A DNA stretch of 8,269 bases from Betaproteobacteria bacterium (GTDB lineage Bacteria > Pseudomonadota > Gammaproteobacteria > Burkholderiales > SG8-39): the NCBI GenBank assembly GCA_007280315.1, contig QYQC01000258.1, forward strand, positions 1-8,269, in the 5' to 3' direction. A program made the translations under genes and the position numbers. The notes beneath the pieces were generated by a model. That model did not search any database and was not told the origin of the DNA. It was given only the letters and a program-made list of their open reading frames with translations. Below are positions 1 to 6,199 of the stretch, in pieces; position 1 is the first letter of the stretch, and each line of letters begins with the position of its first letter.

Positions 1-495
1 CTGGACGACGGGCGCATGACCGACGGCCACGGCCGCACCGTGGATTTCAAGAACACCGTGGTGGTGATGACCTCGAACCTCGGTTCGCAGATGATCCAGC
101 AGATGACCGGCGACGACTACCAGGTGATCAAGCTCGCGGTGATGGGTGAAGTGCGCACGCAGTTCCGTCCCGAGTTCGTCAATCGCATCGACGAGATCGT
201 GGTGTTCCACGCCCTGGACGAAAAGAACATCAAGAGCATCGCCAAGATCCAACTCGGGATCCTGTCCAAGCGCCTCGCGGGAATGGAGATCAAACTCGAA
301 GTCGCCGACAGCGCCTTGGTGGAGATCGCCAAGGCCGGTTTCGACCCGGTGTACGGCGCGCGGCCGCTCAAGCGCGCGATTCAGTCGAGCATCGAGAATC
401 CGTTGTCGAAGCGCATCCTCGAAGGCGAATTCGGCGCCAGGGACACGGTGAAAATCGCGGCCAAGGGCGGCGCGATCCAGTTTAGCAAGGGCTGA
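1..495 (+). CDS. clpB: ATP-dependent protein disaggregase ClpB, C-terminal part (5' truncated by window edge)
   Basis: ClpB is a cytoplasmic hexameric AAA+ chaperone that threads aggregated proteins through its pore, working with DnaK. The reading frame is open from base 1, so the gene starts outside the window; 164 residues are visible. They cover the end of the second AAA+ domain: DGRMTDGHGRTVDFKNTVVV leads into the sensor-1 motif TSNLGS (N26 of the fragment). The arginine-finger segment FRPEFVNRID follows at residues 55-64, then the D2 small domain with sensor-2 GARPLKRAI (R121). The C-terminus, IQFSKG then TGA, looks complete. No clear T-rich terminator follows; 496-660 holds only weak hairpins. 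The last 228 bases (268-495) recur in decayed form at 1563-1785. The family call is firm; ClpA or ClpC is less likely because of the D2 sequence and tail. Confidence 0.95.
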   Translation: MDDGRMTDGHGRTVDFKNTVVVMTSNLGSQMIQQMTGDDYQVIKLAVMGEVRTQFRPEFVNRIDEIVVFHALDEKNIKSIAKIQLGILSKRLAGMEIKLEVADSALVEIAKAGFDPVYGARPLKRAIQSSIENPLSKRILEGEFGARDTVKIAAKGGAIQFSKG

Positions 496-660
496 GGGCG
501 GATTTCGCCGGCCTTGCCGAAACTGAAGGGACGCTCAAAACGTCTCTCCCTAAATTGCCTACGCGAGATTTCAGGTCCTGTTAGGTCCGACATTTAACCG
601 TCGAAAGACCAACTAGCATCGTGGTGACCTGCCCCTCACCAAGACGTGAGACCGCCGATC

Positions 661-683
661 AACAGTCCGTGGGGTATACTGTT
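661..683 (+). promoter_or_regulatory. Probable promoter and operator of the toxin-antitoxin pair
   Basis: A perfect 6-base inverted repeat, AACAGT (661-666) and ACTGTT (678-683), is separated by 11 bases. Its right arm overlaps a good -10 hexamer, TATACT (675-680). No convincing -35 box lies 16-18 bases upstream. Transcription would start near 687, leaving a short leader before the GTG at 710. TA modules commonly repress their own promoter through the antitoxin or the complex, and a palindrome over the -10 box fits that; the binding itself is inferred. Confidence 0.45.
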
Positions 684-709
684 CCAGAAACCTTCGCCGG
701 AGTTCTGCC

Positions 710-928
710 GTGAAGACACAGCTGATCACCATCGATCCCGAGATCCACAGCGGAACGCCCGTTTTCGCCGGCACGCGCGTCCCGGTCAAGTCGCTCTTCG
801 CTCACCTTGAAGCCGGAGACTCGTTGGAGGTCTTCCTGGATGACTTTCCGTCCGTCAGTCGCGAACTGGCGGTAGCAGTGCTTGAGGAGGCGCGCGCCGC
901 ACTCATCCCTGATGCGTATCCTGCTTGA
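710..928 (+). CDS. DUF433 domain antitoxin (VapB-like)
   Basis: This is a 72-residue protein of the DUF433 family, predicted antitoxins paired with PIN-like toxins. The core is recognisable: IDPEIHSGTPVFAGTRVPV (residues 8-26), then SLFAHLEAGDSLEVFLDDFP and a C-terminal helix, VSRELAVAVLEEARAAL. Family members are thought to bind their own promoter and neutralise the partner toxin. The start is a GTG at 710, supported by GGAG at 699-702 with a 7-base spacer. The toxin gene begins inside its 3' end (17-base overlap), which indicates translational coupling. An inverted repeat over the -10 box upstream suggests autoregulation. No signal peptide or membrane segment is seen. Family assignment is confident; antitoxin activity rests on the pairing. 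Confidence 0.85.
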   Translation: MKTQLITIDPEIHSGTPVFAGTRVPVKSLFAHLEAGDSLEVFLDDFPSVSRELAVAVLEEARAALIPDAYPA

Positions 929-1232
929 CGAGGATCTTCCGCGTCGTCTCGCGGCAATGCTAGTTGGTCACGAGGTTTCCACCGTTCAGCGTAGCGGATG
1001 GACAGGCGTCAAGAACGGAAAGCTACTAGGACTCGCCGCCTCTGAGTTCGACGTGTTCCTGACCATGGACGGGAACCTAGAGTTCCAGCAGAACATTTCC
1101 ACTTTGCCGATCGCTGTGCTTGTGATTGAGGCCGTAAGCAACCGGATGGAACACCTCGTACCGCTGCTGCCGGGCATACTGAGAGAACTCGGCCAGATTC
1201 CACCAAAGTCCCTGCGAAAGGTCGGCGCCTAA
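912..1232 (+). CDS. DUF5615 PIN-like toxin (predicted ribonuclease)
   Basis: From the ATG at 912 this is a 106-residue protein that begins with the typical MRILLDEDLP of DUF5615 PIN-like proteins. Acidic residues at D6/E7/D8, FDVFLTMDGNL (D47, D53) and the conserved KNGKLL (34-39) match the family. PIN-fold toxins use such clustered acids to hold a metal ion and cut RNA; cleavage here is inferred. A TTG at 882 would add ten residues (MRRRAPHSSL), but homologues normally begin at the M-[RK]-x-LLDE motif, so 912 is preferred. It overlaps the antitoxin gene by 17 bases, and an AG-rich stretch at 884-890 lies too far upstream to be a normal ribosome-binding site, consistent with coupled translation. 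The stop codon lies within GCCTAAC (1227-1233). Confidence 0.85.
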   Translation: MRILLDEDLPRRLAAMLVGHEVSTVQRSGWTGVKNGKLLGLAASEFDVFLTMDGNLEFQQNISTLPIAVLVIEAVSNRMEHLVPLLPGILRELGQIPPKSLRKVGA

Positions 1233-1295
1233 CCGCGTGAAGAACGCGACTGTCCAACAGCGGCGCTTCGCTTGCTGTTGTCCGGCGGGTTATCG
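1227..1295 (+). repeat. Two tandem hairpins after the toxin stop; possible attC-like cassette end or terminator
   Basis: Hairpin 1 is CGCGT-GAAGA-ACGCG (1234-1248). Hairpin 2 is CAACAGC (1255-1261) with GCTGTTG (1274-1280) and a 12-base loop. There is no T-run after hairpin 2, so it is a poor intrinsic terminator. GCCTAAC (1227-1233) overlaps the toxin stop and fits the RYYYAAC core of an integron attC site, while GTTATCG (1289-1295) has the GTT but not the rest of GTTRRRY. The arms are of unequal length and hairpin 1 is atypical for attC, so this reading is weak. The hairpins are directly visible; their role is not. Confidence 0.3.
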
Positions 1296-1562
1296 CAAAC
1301 GATGAGCGGCCTTTTTCTTTTGCCGGTCGACCTACGCTCAAAGGGTCGGCTCGATTCGCTGAACCGAAATAGGCGGGCGTGCGCGGTGTGAACCAGGCGT
1401 CGTGGAATATCTGTGTCAACGGCCGGTTATGGCCTGGGCCGAGACCTTGACCTGCGGTTCTTCAATCGGCCTTGCCCAGCGGGCCGTTGAAGGATTTGTC
1501 CAGTTTTTCGTTCGCGCTGGCCAGCCGCCCCCCACGCGTGTCTTGACCATGATCGCTGGGGA
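1296..1562. other. Gene-free stretch with a possible decayed reverse-strand coding remnant
   Basis: No intact gene is seen. On the minus strand, about 1462-1560 reads as an ordinary-looking protein tail, LASANEKLDKSFNGPLGKAD then TGA (stop at 1462-1464). In another minus-strand frame, the sequence just beyond reads IEEPQVKVSAQAITGR then TGA (stop at 1416-1418). A single small indel near 1465 would join the two into one C-terminus. The peptide composition and codons look native, but I do not recognise the family, and the piece is cut off where the clpB-like fragment begins. The part from 1296 to 1415 shows nothing I can name beyond a short T-rich patch at 1313-1320. Confidence 0.2.
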
Positions 1563-1785
1563 AAGCGCCTCGCCGGAATGGAGATCAAACTCGAAGTCGC
1601 CGACAGCGTGTTTGCGGAGATCGCCAAGGCCGGTTTCGACCCGGTGTATGGCGCGCGTCCGCTGAAGCGCGCGGTACAGTCGAGCGAATCCGTTGTCGAA
1701 GCGCATCCTCGAAGGTGAAGTCGCCGCACGGGACACGGTGAAAATCGCGGCCGGGGGCGGCGTGATCCAGTTCAGCAAGGGCTGA
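1563..1785 (+). pseudogene. Decayed duplicate of the clpB 3' end
   Basis: This 223-base stretch aligns with clpB 268-495 from the codon for K90 to the stop codon. By hand I count 19 mismatches over 223 aligned bases (about 91% identity) and one 5-base deletion: the intact copy reads CAGTCGAGCATCGAGAAT where this copy reads CAGTCGAGCGAAT. The deletion breaks the frame, and there is no start codon or upstream AAA+ sequence. About half the differences (10 of 19) are at third codon positions, and the encoded peptides remain similar on both sides of the deletion, for example IAKAGFDPVYGARPLKRA and RDTVKIAAGGGVIQFSKG. The fragment therefore probably diverged as part of a working clpB before it was cut off. 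Homology stops abruptly at both ends. Confidence 0.9.
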
Positions 1786-1813
1786 GAACGAAGTAACGCC
1801 AGCTTGCGCTCGA

Positions 1814-2677
1814 CTAGCCGGGATCGCGGGCCGAATTCGAAGCAAACAAGGCCGCAGCGGCCGGCGCCATGCCGGGGTTGGAGTGCCCGACTCCGGGAAC
1901 GGTGATCAGTTGCCACGCGAACGGCACCTGCCTTTCCGCCGCGACCCTGCCGGCGGTTTGGATATAACGCTGGCCGCGCGCCAAGCGATGCGCTCCCTGC
2001 GCCATCGCTCCGGCTTGCCGCGGCAGATTGTGATGCGCCGCATCGTTGTCCTCTTCACCCAGCAGCACCGCCAGGGGCCGTGACAGCAGTGACCGCATAT
2101 CGGCCTCGGTAAATGCCGTACGCCGCAGGCCAAAGGGGTAGTCGATATCGAACACCGGCATGGTGTAGCTGCCCGCGTTCGCGCTGATTGCAAACGCAAT
2201 GCGTGGCGACCAGGCAAAGGTAGCCAAACGGTGCACCAGCTGCGCGCCCGCCGAATGGCCGTAGAGGTAGTAGCGCTCGCTGTTTGATCCCAGCGCCTCG
2301 CGCACGCGCAGGTAGATTTGATCGATCACCGGAAACAGCCATTGTGCGCGCGGGAGCAAGGTGCCGTCTGGCGACACCATGTTGCCGAAGTTGTAGTCGA
2401 GCGCATCGGGGTATTCGGCTGCGGAGAACTCGGGTGCTGCTACCGCAAACCCGAACCGGTCTGCCGAATCAGCCCAGGCATCGCGGTAGGCGTCGGCGTT
2501 TCTGCTCATGCCGTGCAGCACGATCACCGGCGGGGCCGATGGCACCAGAGCGCGAGGCCGGTACAACCAGAGCGGGATGTGCCGGGCCGGACCCGGCCGC
2601 GGGTCGGCGAATTCAATGCGGCTGGCCGAATCAAGTTGCACTGTCGCCGTCCCATAGAGGCACGACGCACTGGGCAT
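1814..2677 (-). CDS. Alpha/beta hydrolase, polyhydroxybutyrate-depolymerase/esterase-like
   Basis: This is a 287-residue serine hydrolase. The fold markers are in order: oxyanion region VIVLHGMSRNAD (51-62), nucleophile elbow YGHSAGAQ with S142, an acidic loop LLGEEDND (206-212) likely to supply the catalytic acid, and GVGHS with H265. The arrangement resembles LpqC/PHB-depolymerase-type esterases; the substrate is not readable. No clear signal peptide is seen, so it is probably cytoplasmic. It follows the LysR gene on the same strand, overlapping its end by 47 bases with the ATG at 2675-2677. No good ribosome-binding site precedes that ATG, and a GTG at 2639-2641, overlapping the LysR stop, is an alternative start giving about 275 residues. 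Co-transcription with the regulator, and a role on an imported compound, are inferred. Confidence 0.8.
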   Translation of the reverse strand: MPSASCLYGTATVQLDSASRIEFADPRPGPARHIPLWLYRPRALVPSAPPVIVLHGMSRNADAYRDAWADSADRFGFAVAAPEFSAAEYPDALDYNFGNMVSPDGTLLPRAQWLFPVIDQIYLRVREALGSNSERYYLYGHSAGAQLVHRLATFAWSPRIAFAISANAGSYTMPVFDIDYPFGLRRTAFTEADMRSLLSRPLAVLLGEEDNDAAHHNLPRQAGAMAQGAHRLARGQRYIQTAGRVAAERQVPFAWQLITVPGVGHSNPGMAPAAAALFASNSARDPG

Positions 2678-3584
2678 GTTCGGCGCTTATGCCGCGAAAT
2701 TCCTTAAGTACCTCCTGCATGCAGTCGATGAAGGCGGTGGCATTGCGACCCAGCGCCTGCCGCGTCTGGTGGATGTATCCGAAAAGGATCCAGCGTTCGG
2801 GCTCCAGGGGGCGCGCGGTCATGCCTCGCAAATCGACAGCACGCGCGCAAACGCGGTCGAGGATCGCAATGCCCGCGCCGTCGTGCGCCAGCTGGCAGGC
2901 CATCAGCGAGGACTGGGTCTCCACTGCGTATCGCGGCTTCTCGCCGCCGGAACCGAAAAAATCATCGACCTGTTCCCGCCACCGCTGGCCCGGCCAGAGT
3001 CCGAGCAGAGGTTCCTGCGCCAGGTCCGCCGCGGTCAGCCTGTCCTTGGCGGCCAAGCGGTGATGCTCGGGTAGGAACGCCTCGACCCGCACCCTGAACA
3101 AGGGGTAGTTGGTGATTTCCACCATCGAATGCGACACCGGCAGGGAAATCACGCCCAGGTCATACAGGCGTTCGCCGACGCGGCCTTCAATATCGGAACG
3201 GCTGCGAATGTCGACCGATATTCTGATGTCCGGGTAGCGGCGACGAAACAGGGCAATCGCCGGTGCGACCAGGCCCTGCCCGATGCGGGGCGCGGTGACC
3301 AGACGCAACTGGCCTTCCGATCGATGAAGTATGTCCGCGGCGATTTTGGGAATTTCGTCAAACCCCGCGAGGATGTGGCTCGCCTCGTGGTAGAAAGCTT
3401 CTCCCTGCGGCGTCAGCGTAAGGCGCCGGCGTGTACGGTGAAACAGCTGCAACCGGGTCTCGGCTTCGAGCATGGAAATGAGGCGGCTCGCCGCCGGCGC
3501 GCTCAAATTCATCGCCTTGGCCGCAGCTGCCAGGGAGCCTTCGCTGACAGTCAGGCGAAAGATGCGCAAAGCTCGAATATTCAT
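2631..3584 (-). CDS. LysR-type transcriptional regulator
   Basis: The protein has 317 residues, normal for the family. Residues 3-62 form the winged helix-turn-helix: LRIFRLTVSEGSLAAAAKAM, LSAPAASRLISMLE (HTH about 17-37), then LQLFHRTRRRLTLTPQGEAF. A linker helix leads to the effector-binding domain (about 92-300), which starts with GQLRLVTAPRIGQGLVAPAI and contains the usual YDLGVISLP. Such proteins bind DNA as tetramers and switch neighbouring genes in response to a small ligand. The gene diverges from the binding-protein gene across 148 bases, the classic LysR layout, so the importer is its probable target along with its own promoter. The ATG at 3582-3584 places the HTH at the usual distance from the N-terminus; no strong ribosome-binding site is seen. 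The C-terminal tail after about residue 300 is non-conserved-looking. Confidence 0.92.
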   Translation of the reverse strand: MNIRALRIFRLTVSEGSLAAAAKAMNLSAPAASRLISMLEAETRLQLFHRTRRRLTLTPQGEAFYHEASHILAGFDEIPKIAADILHRSEGQLRLVTAPRIGQGLVAPAIALFRRRYPDIRISVDIRSRSDIEGRVGERLYDLGVISLPVSHSMVEITNYPLFRVRVEAFLPEHHRLAAKDRLTAADLAQEPLLGLWPGQRWREQVDDFFGSGGEKPRYAVETQSSLMACQLAHDGAGIAILDRVCARAVDLRGMTARPLEPERWILFGYIHQTRQALGRNATAFIDCMQEVLKEFRGISAEHAQCVVPLWDGDSAT

Positions 3585-3673
3585 GCGACAGATCCAGTAT
3601 CACATACGGTTGTTTGATATGAATTATTCTATAACCATTCCAATTATCGCAAGCATTTGTCGACTAATTCACA

Positions 3674-3702
3674 TTTACCGCAAGGTTGGGCTGTTTCATA
3701 CT
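3674..3702 (+). promoter_or_regulatory. Candidate sigma-70-type promoter of the ABC importer operon
   Basis: TTTACC (3674-3679) and CATACT (3697-3702) are separated by 17 bases. Each matches the consensus at 4 of 6 positions, which would suit an activator-dependent promoter. The predicted start near 3709 gives a leader of about 24 bases that contains the ribosome-binding site. The match is modest and could be chance. Confidence 0.3.
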
Positions 3703-3717
3703 ATTGCAGGCCAATCT

Positions 3718-3726
3718 GGAGGAGGA
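3718..3726 (+). promoter_or_regulatory. Strong ribosome-binding site of the binding-protein gene
   Basis: GGAGGAGGA lies 6 bases before the ATG at 3733. It is the strongest Shine-Dalgarno sequence in the window and fixes the start of the substrate-binding protein, although the frame stays open far upstream into the LysR gene. High expression of a binding protein relative to its permeases is usual for these importers. Confidence 0.85.
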
Positions 3727-3732
3727 ACACAC

Positions 3733-5274
3733 ATGAACTGGACGAGCATGATTTTGAAGGGAATTGTCGCGGCCTTGTTCGCGATTCTCGGGCCCATAGG
3801 CGCGGCGCATGCGAACAAGGCGGACGACACCCTCGTGGTCGCGCTGCAGCGAGGCATCCTGTCGGTCGATTACCATTACACGACCAAGCGCGAATACATC
3901 ATCCTGTCGGAACTCACCGACGACGGCTTGTTCTACATCCATCCGGACACGCTCAAACCCGTGCCGCTTGCCGCCAAGTCCTTCAACTGGGTGGACGACG
4001 TGACGCTCGATGTCGACATCCGGCCGGGCATCAAGTTCCACGACGGCAGCGCGCTGACCGCAGACGACGTGGTCTACACGTACAAGTGGACGCTCAATCC
4101 GAAGAGCCAGACCAACCGCGGCAAGCAGTACGCCGAATGGCTGCAGGGTATCGAGAAGAAGGGGCCGATGTCGGTGCGCTTCAAGCTCAAGTACACCTAT
4201 CCCCTGGCGCTGACCACACTCGGCCGCGGTATTCCGCTGCGCAAGAAGGGCGCTTTCGATGCGGACGTGGCCGCCGGCCGCATCCCCAACGGCCAGACCT
4301 TGAACGGCATCGGCCCCTACCGCCTGGTCAAGCTCGATCCCGGCAAGTCGACCATCGTCGAGCGCTTCGAGGGCTATTACAAGGACAGCCCCAAGGGCCG
4401 TCCGGCGATCAAGCGCATCGAGATGCGCGAGATTCCCGATTGGGGCACGCAACAGGCGGAACTCATCAGCGGCGGCGTGCAATGGATGTACGACGTGCCT
4501 ACCGATGTGGCAACCAACATGGGTGAGTCCGGCCAGGCGACCTATCTGAACGGTCCGGACATGCGCATCGGCTTTCTGATACTCGATGCGGCTGGCTACA
4601 CCGAGAAGGGTGGCCCCCTGACCAAGCTGCAGGTGCGGCGCGCGATCAATCACGCGATCAACCGAGAGTCCATAGTCAAGAATATCGTCAAGGGCGGTGC
4701 ACAGGTCGTCCATACCGCCTGCCACCCCAACCAGTTCGGCTGTGTGCAGAACGTGATGAAGTATCCCTACGATCCGGCCAAGGCCAAGGCACTGCTTGCC
4801 GAGGCGGGTTATCCGGACGGCTTCCCGCTCGAGATCTGGGTCTATCGCGAGAAGGAGGCCGCCGAAGCGATACTTGCTGATCTGAACAAGGCCGGCATCA
4901 AAGCCAAGATGCGTTTTGTGCAGCTGACTTCCCTCGACAAGGCGCGCAAGGAGCACCAGATCGCCGCCTACTTCGGTACCTGGGGATCGGGCGGGCTGGC
5001 CGACGTCGAGGGCATGTCTAACCATTTCCTGCCCACGACCGATCGCAACATGAGCGGTGATACGCGGGTGGCGGAGTACATGATAGGCGGGCAGAAATTC
5101 CGCGACGAAGCCAAGCGGCTCGAGCTTTACACCAAGGGCGTTCAGCTGATCGCCGAGCAGGCCTACTGGGTGCCGCTGTATGCGTTCACCGTGAACTATC
5201 TGACGTCGAAGGATCTCGACTTCCCCGTGCCCAAGGACGGCTTGCCGCTGCTGTTCCAGGCAAAGTGGAAATGA
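3733..5274 (+). CDS. ABC transporter substrate-binding protein, peptide/nickel/opine type (SBP_bac_5)
   Basis: This is a 513-residue periplasmic receptor of the importer. A signal peptide is clear: a hydrophobic run at about 10-24 ending in AHA, with likely cleavage after A27. There is no lipobox cysteine, so the mature protein is soluble. Family signatures are RPGIKFHDGSALTADDVVYT (97-116), GIGPYRLVKLDPGKS (192-206) and the C-terminal AYWVPLYAFTVNYL (477-490). C330 and C337 (ACHPNQFGC) could form a disulfide in the periplasm. The length is typical for cluster-C binding proteins, which take peptides, nickel, opines or plant-derived compounds; the ligand is not predictable here. The ATG at 3733 is chosen for its strong ribosome-binding site and the signal peptide. 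It is the first gene of the operon, with 4 bases before the next. Confidence 0.93.
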   Translation: MNWTSMILKGIVAALFAILGPIGAAHANKADDTLVVALQRGILSVDYHYTTKREYIILSELTDDGLFYIHPDTLKPVPLAAKSFNWVDDVTLDVDIRPGIKFHDGSALTADDVVYTYKWTLNPKSQTNRGKQYAEWLQGIEKKGPMSVRFKLKYTYPLALTTLGRGIPLRKKGAFDADVAAGRIPNGQTLNGIGPYRLVKLDPGKSTIVERFEGYYKDSPKGRPAIKRIEMREIPDWGTQQAELISGGVQWMYDVPTDVATNMGESGQATYLNGPDMRIGFLILDAAGYTEKGGPLTKLQVRRAINHAINRESIVKNIVKGGAQVVHTACHPNQFGCVQNVMKYPYDPAKAKALLAEAGYPDGFPLEIWVYREKEAAEAILADLNKAGIKAKMRFVQLTSLDKARKEHQIAAYFGTWGSGGLADVEGMSNHFLPTTDRNMSGDTRVAEYMIGGQKFRDEAKRLELYTKGVQLIAEQAYWVPLYAFTVNYLTSKDLDFPVPKDGLPLLFQAKWK

Positions 5275-5278
5275 TCGC

Positions 5279-6196
5279 GTGCTGCGCTATGCGCTGAAGC
5301 GGCTGGTACTTGCGCTGCTGGTTGCGCTGTCGGTATCGGTCGCCACGTTCGCGCTGCTGAGCTTTGCCACCGACCCGGCGCGGGCGATCGCCGGCGAGGA
5401 CGCGGACCCGCTGGTCATAGAGCAGATCCGCGAGCGCTATGGCCTGGACAGGCCGCTGCCGGTGCAATACGGGGCGTGGATCGGCGGCCTGGTGCGCGGC
5501 GACCTCGGCGAGAGCTATCACTGGAAGCGTCCGGTCTCCGAATTGATCGCCACGCATGCGCCGGTGACCATCAAGCTCGCGCTGATGAGCATATTCGTCA
5601 CTATCGTGATCGCGCTGCCGCTGGGCATCATCGCCGCCTTGCGGCCCAATACGCTGATCGATCGGGCGGCCTTGTCGACCGCGGTGGCGGCGCAGGCGAT
5701 CCCGAGCTTCTGGCTGGGCCTGATATTCATCATTCTGTTTGCGGTCAAGCTCAGGCTGTTTCCGGTTTCAGGTGATGGCACCACCTGGCACTTCGTGCTG
5801 CCATGCATCGTGCTCGGTGCGAGTTCCGTGCCCGCGGTCATGCGCCTCACGCGCACCGGGCTGCTCGAAGTGCTCGGGTCGGATTACATCCGCACTGCGC
5901 GCTCCAAGGGCTTTCGCGGCCTGCGGCTGCTGCTGCGGCACGCGCTGCGCAACGCGATGCTCCCCGTGGTCAGCGTGCTGGCGATCCAGCTCGGGCACAA
6001 GCTCGGCGGCTCGGTCATCGTCGAGTCCGTGTTCGCGATCAACGGCCTGGGACGGCTGGCGCTGCAGTCGATACTCGGCGGCGATATCCCCACGCTGCAG
6101 ATGCTGGTGTTCGTGTTCGCGCTGACCTTCGTTCTGCTCACGCTGCTGTCCGACCTGCTAAACGGCTGGCTGGATCCGCGCTTGCGCCTGGGCTGA
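5279..6196 (+). CDS. ABC transporter permease, DppB/GsiC type
   Basis: This is a 305-residue inner-membrane permease. TM1 is at about 8-29. A periplasmic segment holds RERYGLDRPLPVQYGAW (51-67) and GDLGESYHWKRPV, hallmarks of DppB-type subunits. Further membrane spans lie at about 97-121, 139-159, 171-190, 228-250 and 274-296. The cytoplasmic EAA loop, which docks on the ATPase, is DYIRTARSKGFRGL (202-215) continuing to about 229. The start is a GTG at 5279, four bases after the binding-protein stop. The next candidate downstream would remove part of TM1, so GTG is preferred. There is no strong ribosome-binding site, so translation is probably coupled. It pairs with the following permease to form the channel. 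Confidence 0.93.
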   Translation: MLRYALKRLVLALLVALSVSVATFALLSFATDPARAIAGEDADPLVIEQIRERYGLDRPLPVQYGAWIGGLVRGDLGESYHWKRPVSELIATHAPVTIKLALMSIFVTIVIALPLGIIAALRPNTLIDRAALSTAVAAQAIPSFWLGLIFIILFAVKLRLFPVSGDGTTWHFVLPCIVLGASSVPAVMRLTRTGLLEVLGSDYIRTARSKGFRGLRLLLRHALRNAMLPVVSVLAIQLGHKLGGSVIVESVFAINGLGRLALQSILGGDIPTLQMLVFVFALTFVLLTLLSDLLNGWLDPRLRLG

Positions 6197-6199
6197 GCC

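Larger units (their letters stand above)
3585..3732. promoter_or_regulatory. Divergent LysR/ABC-importer control region
   Basis: This stretch is visibly AT-rich compared with the genes on both sides, especially 3600-3680. It must hold the promoters for both directions and, by analogy with other LysR loci, the regulator's binding sites. A short palindrome, GAATTATTC (3621-3629), lies in it. I could not single out one T-N11-A LysR box with convincing symmetry, so no operator is assigned. Confidence 0.6.

Noticed and set aside
526..550. Terminator after clpB (AGGGACG with CGTCTCTCCCT)
   Set aside because: The arms pair only with a bulge of several bases and no T-run follows, so it is too weak to annotate.
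1255..1280. Intrinsic terminator for the TA module
   Set aside because: A 7-base stem is present but the loop is long and no T-run follows on either strand, so I list it only as a hairpin.
1009..1419. Minus-strand open frame of 136 codons opposite the toxin gene
   Set aside because: It is antisense to a DUF5615 gene with a clear family match and has no recognisable domain.
1402..1665. Plus-strand open frame of 87 codons running into the clpB-like fragment
   Set aside because: It reads the clpB fragment out of frame, giving the same type of peptide as the off-frame reading of the intact clpB, and no separate gene is supported.
3472..3732. Upstream extension of the binding-protein frame by 87 codons
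   Set aside because: It would run antisense through the LysR N-terminus and the AT-rich control region. The strong ribosome-binding site and signal peptide place the start at 3733.
3664..5025. Long open frame of 453 codons on the minus strand inside the binding-protein gene
   Set aside because: It is antisense to a clear SBP_bac_5 protein with a signal peptide and strong ribosome-binding site. Its translation is a low-complexity mix of H, R, G, D and L typical of a GC-rich shadow frame.
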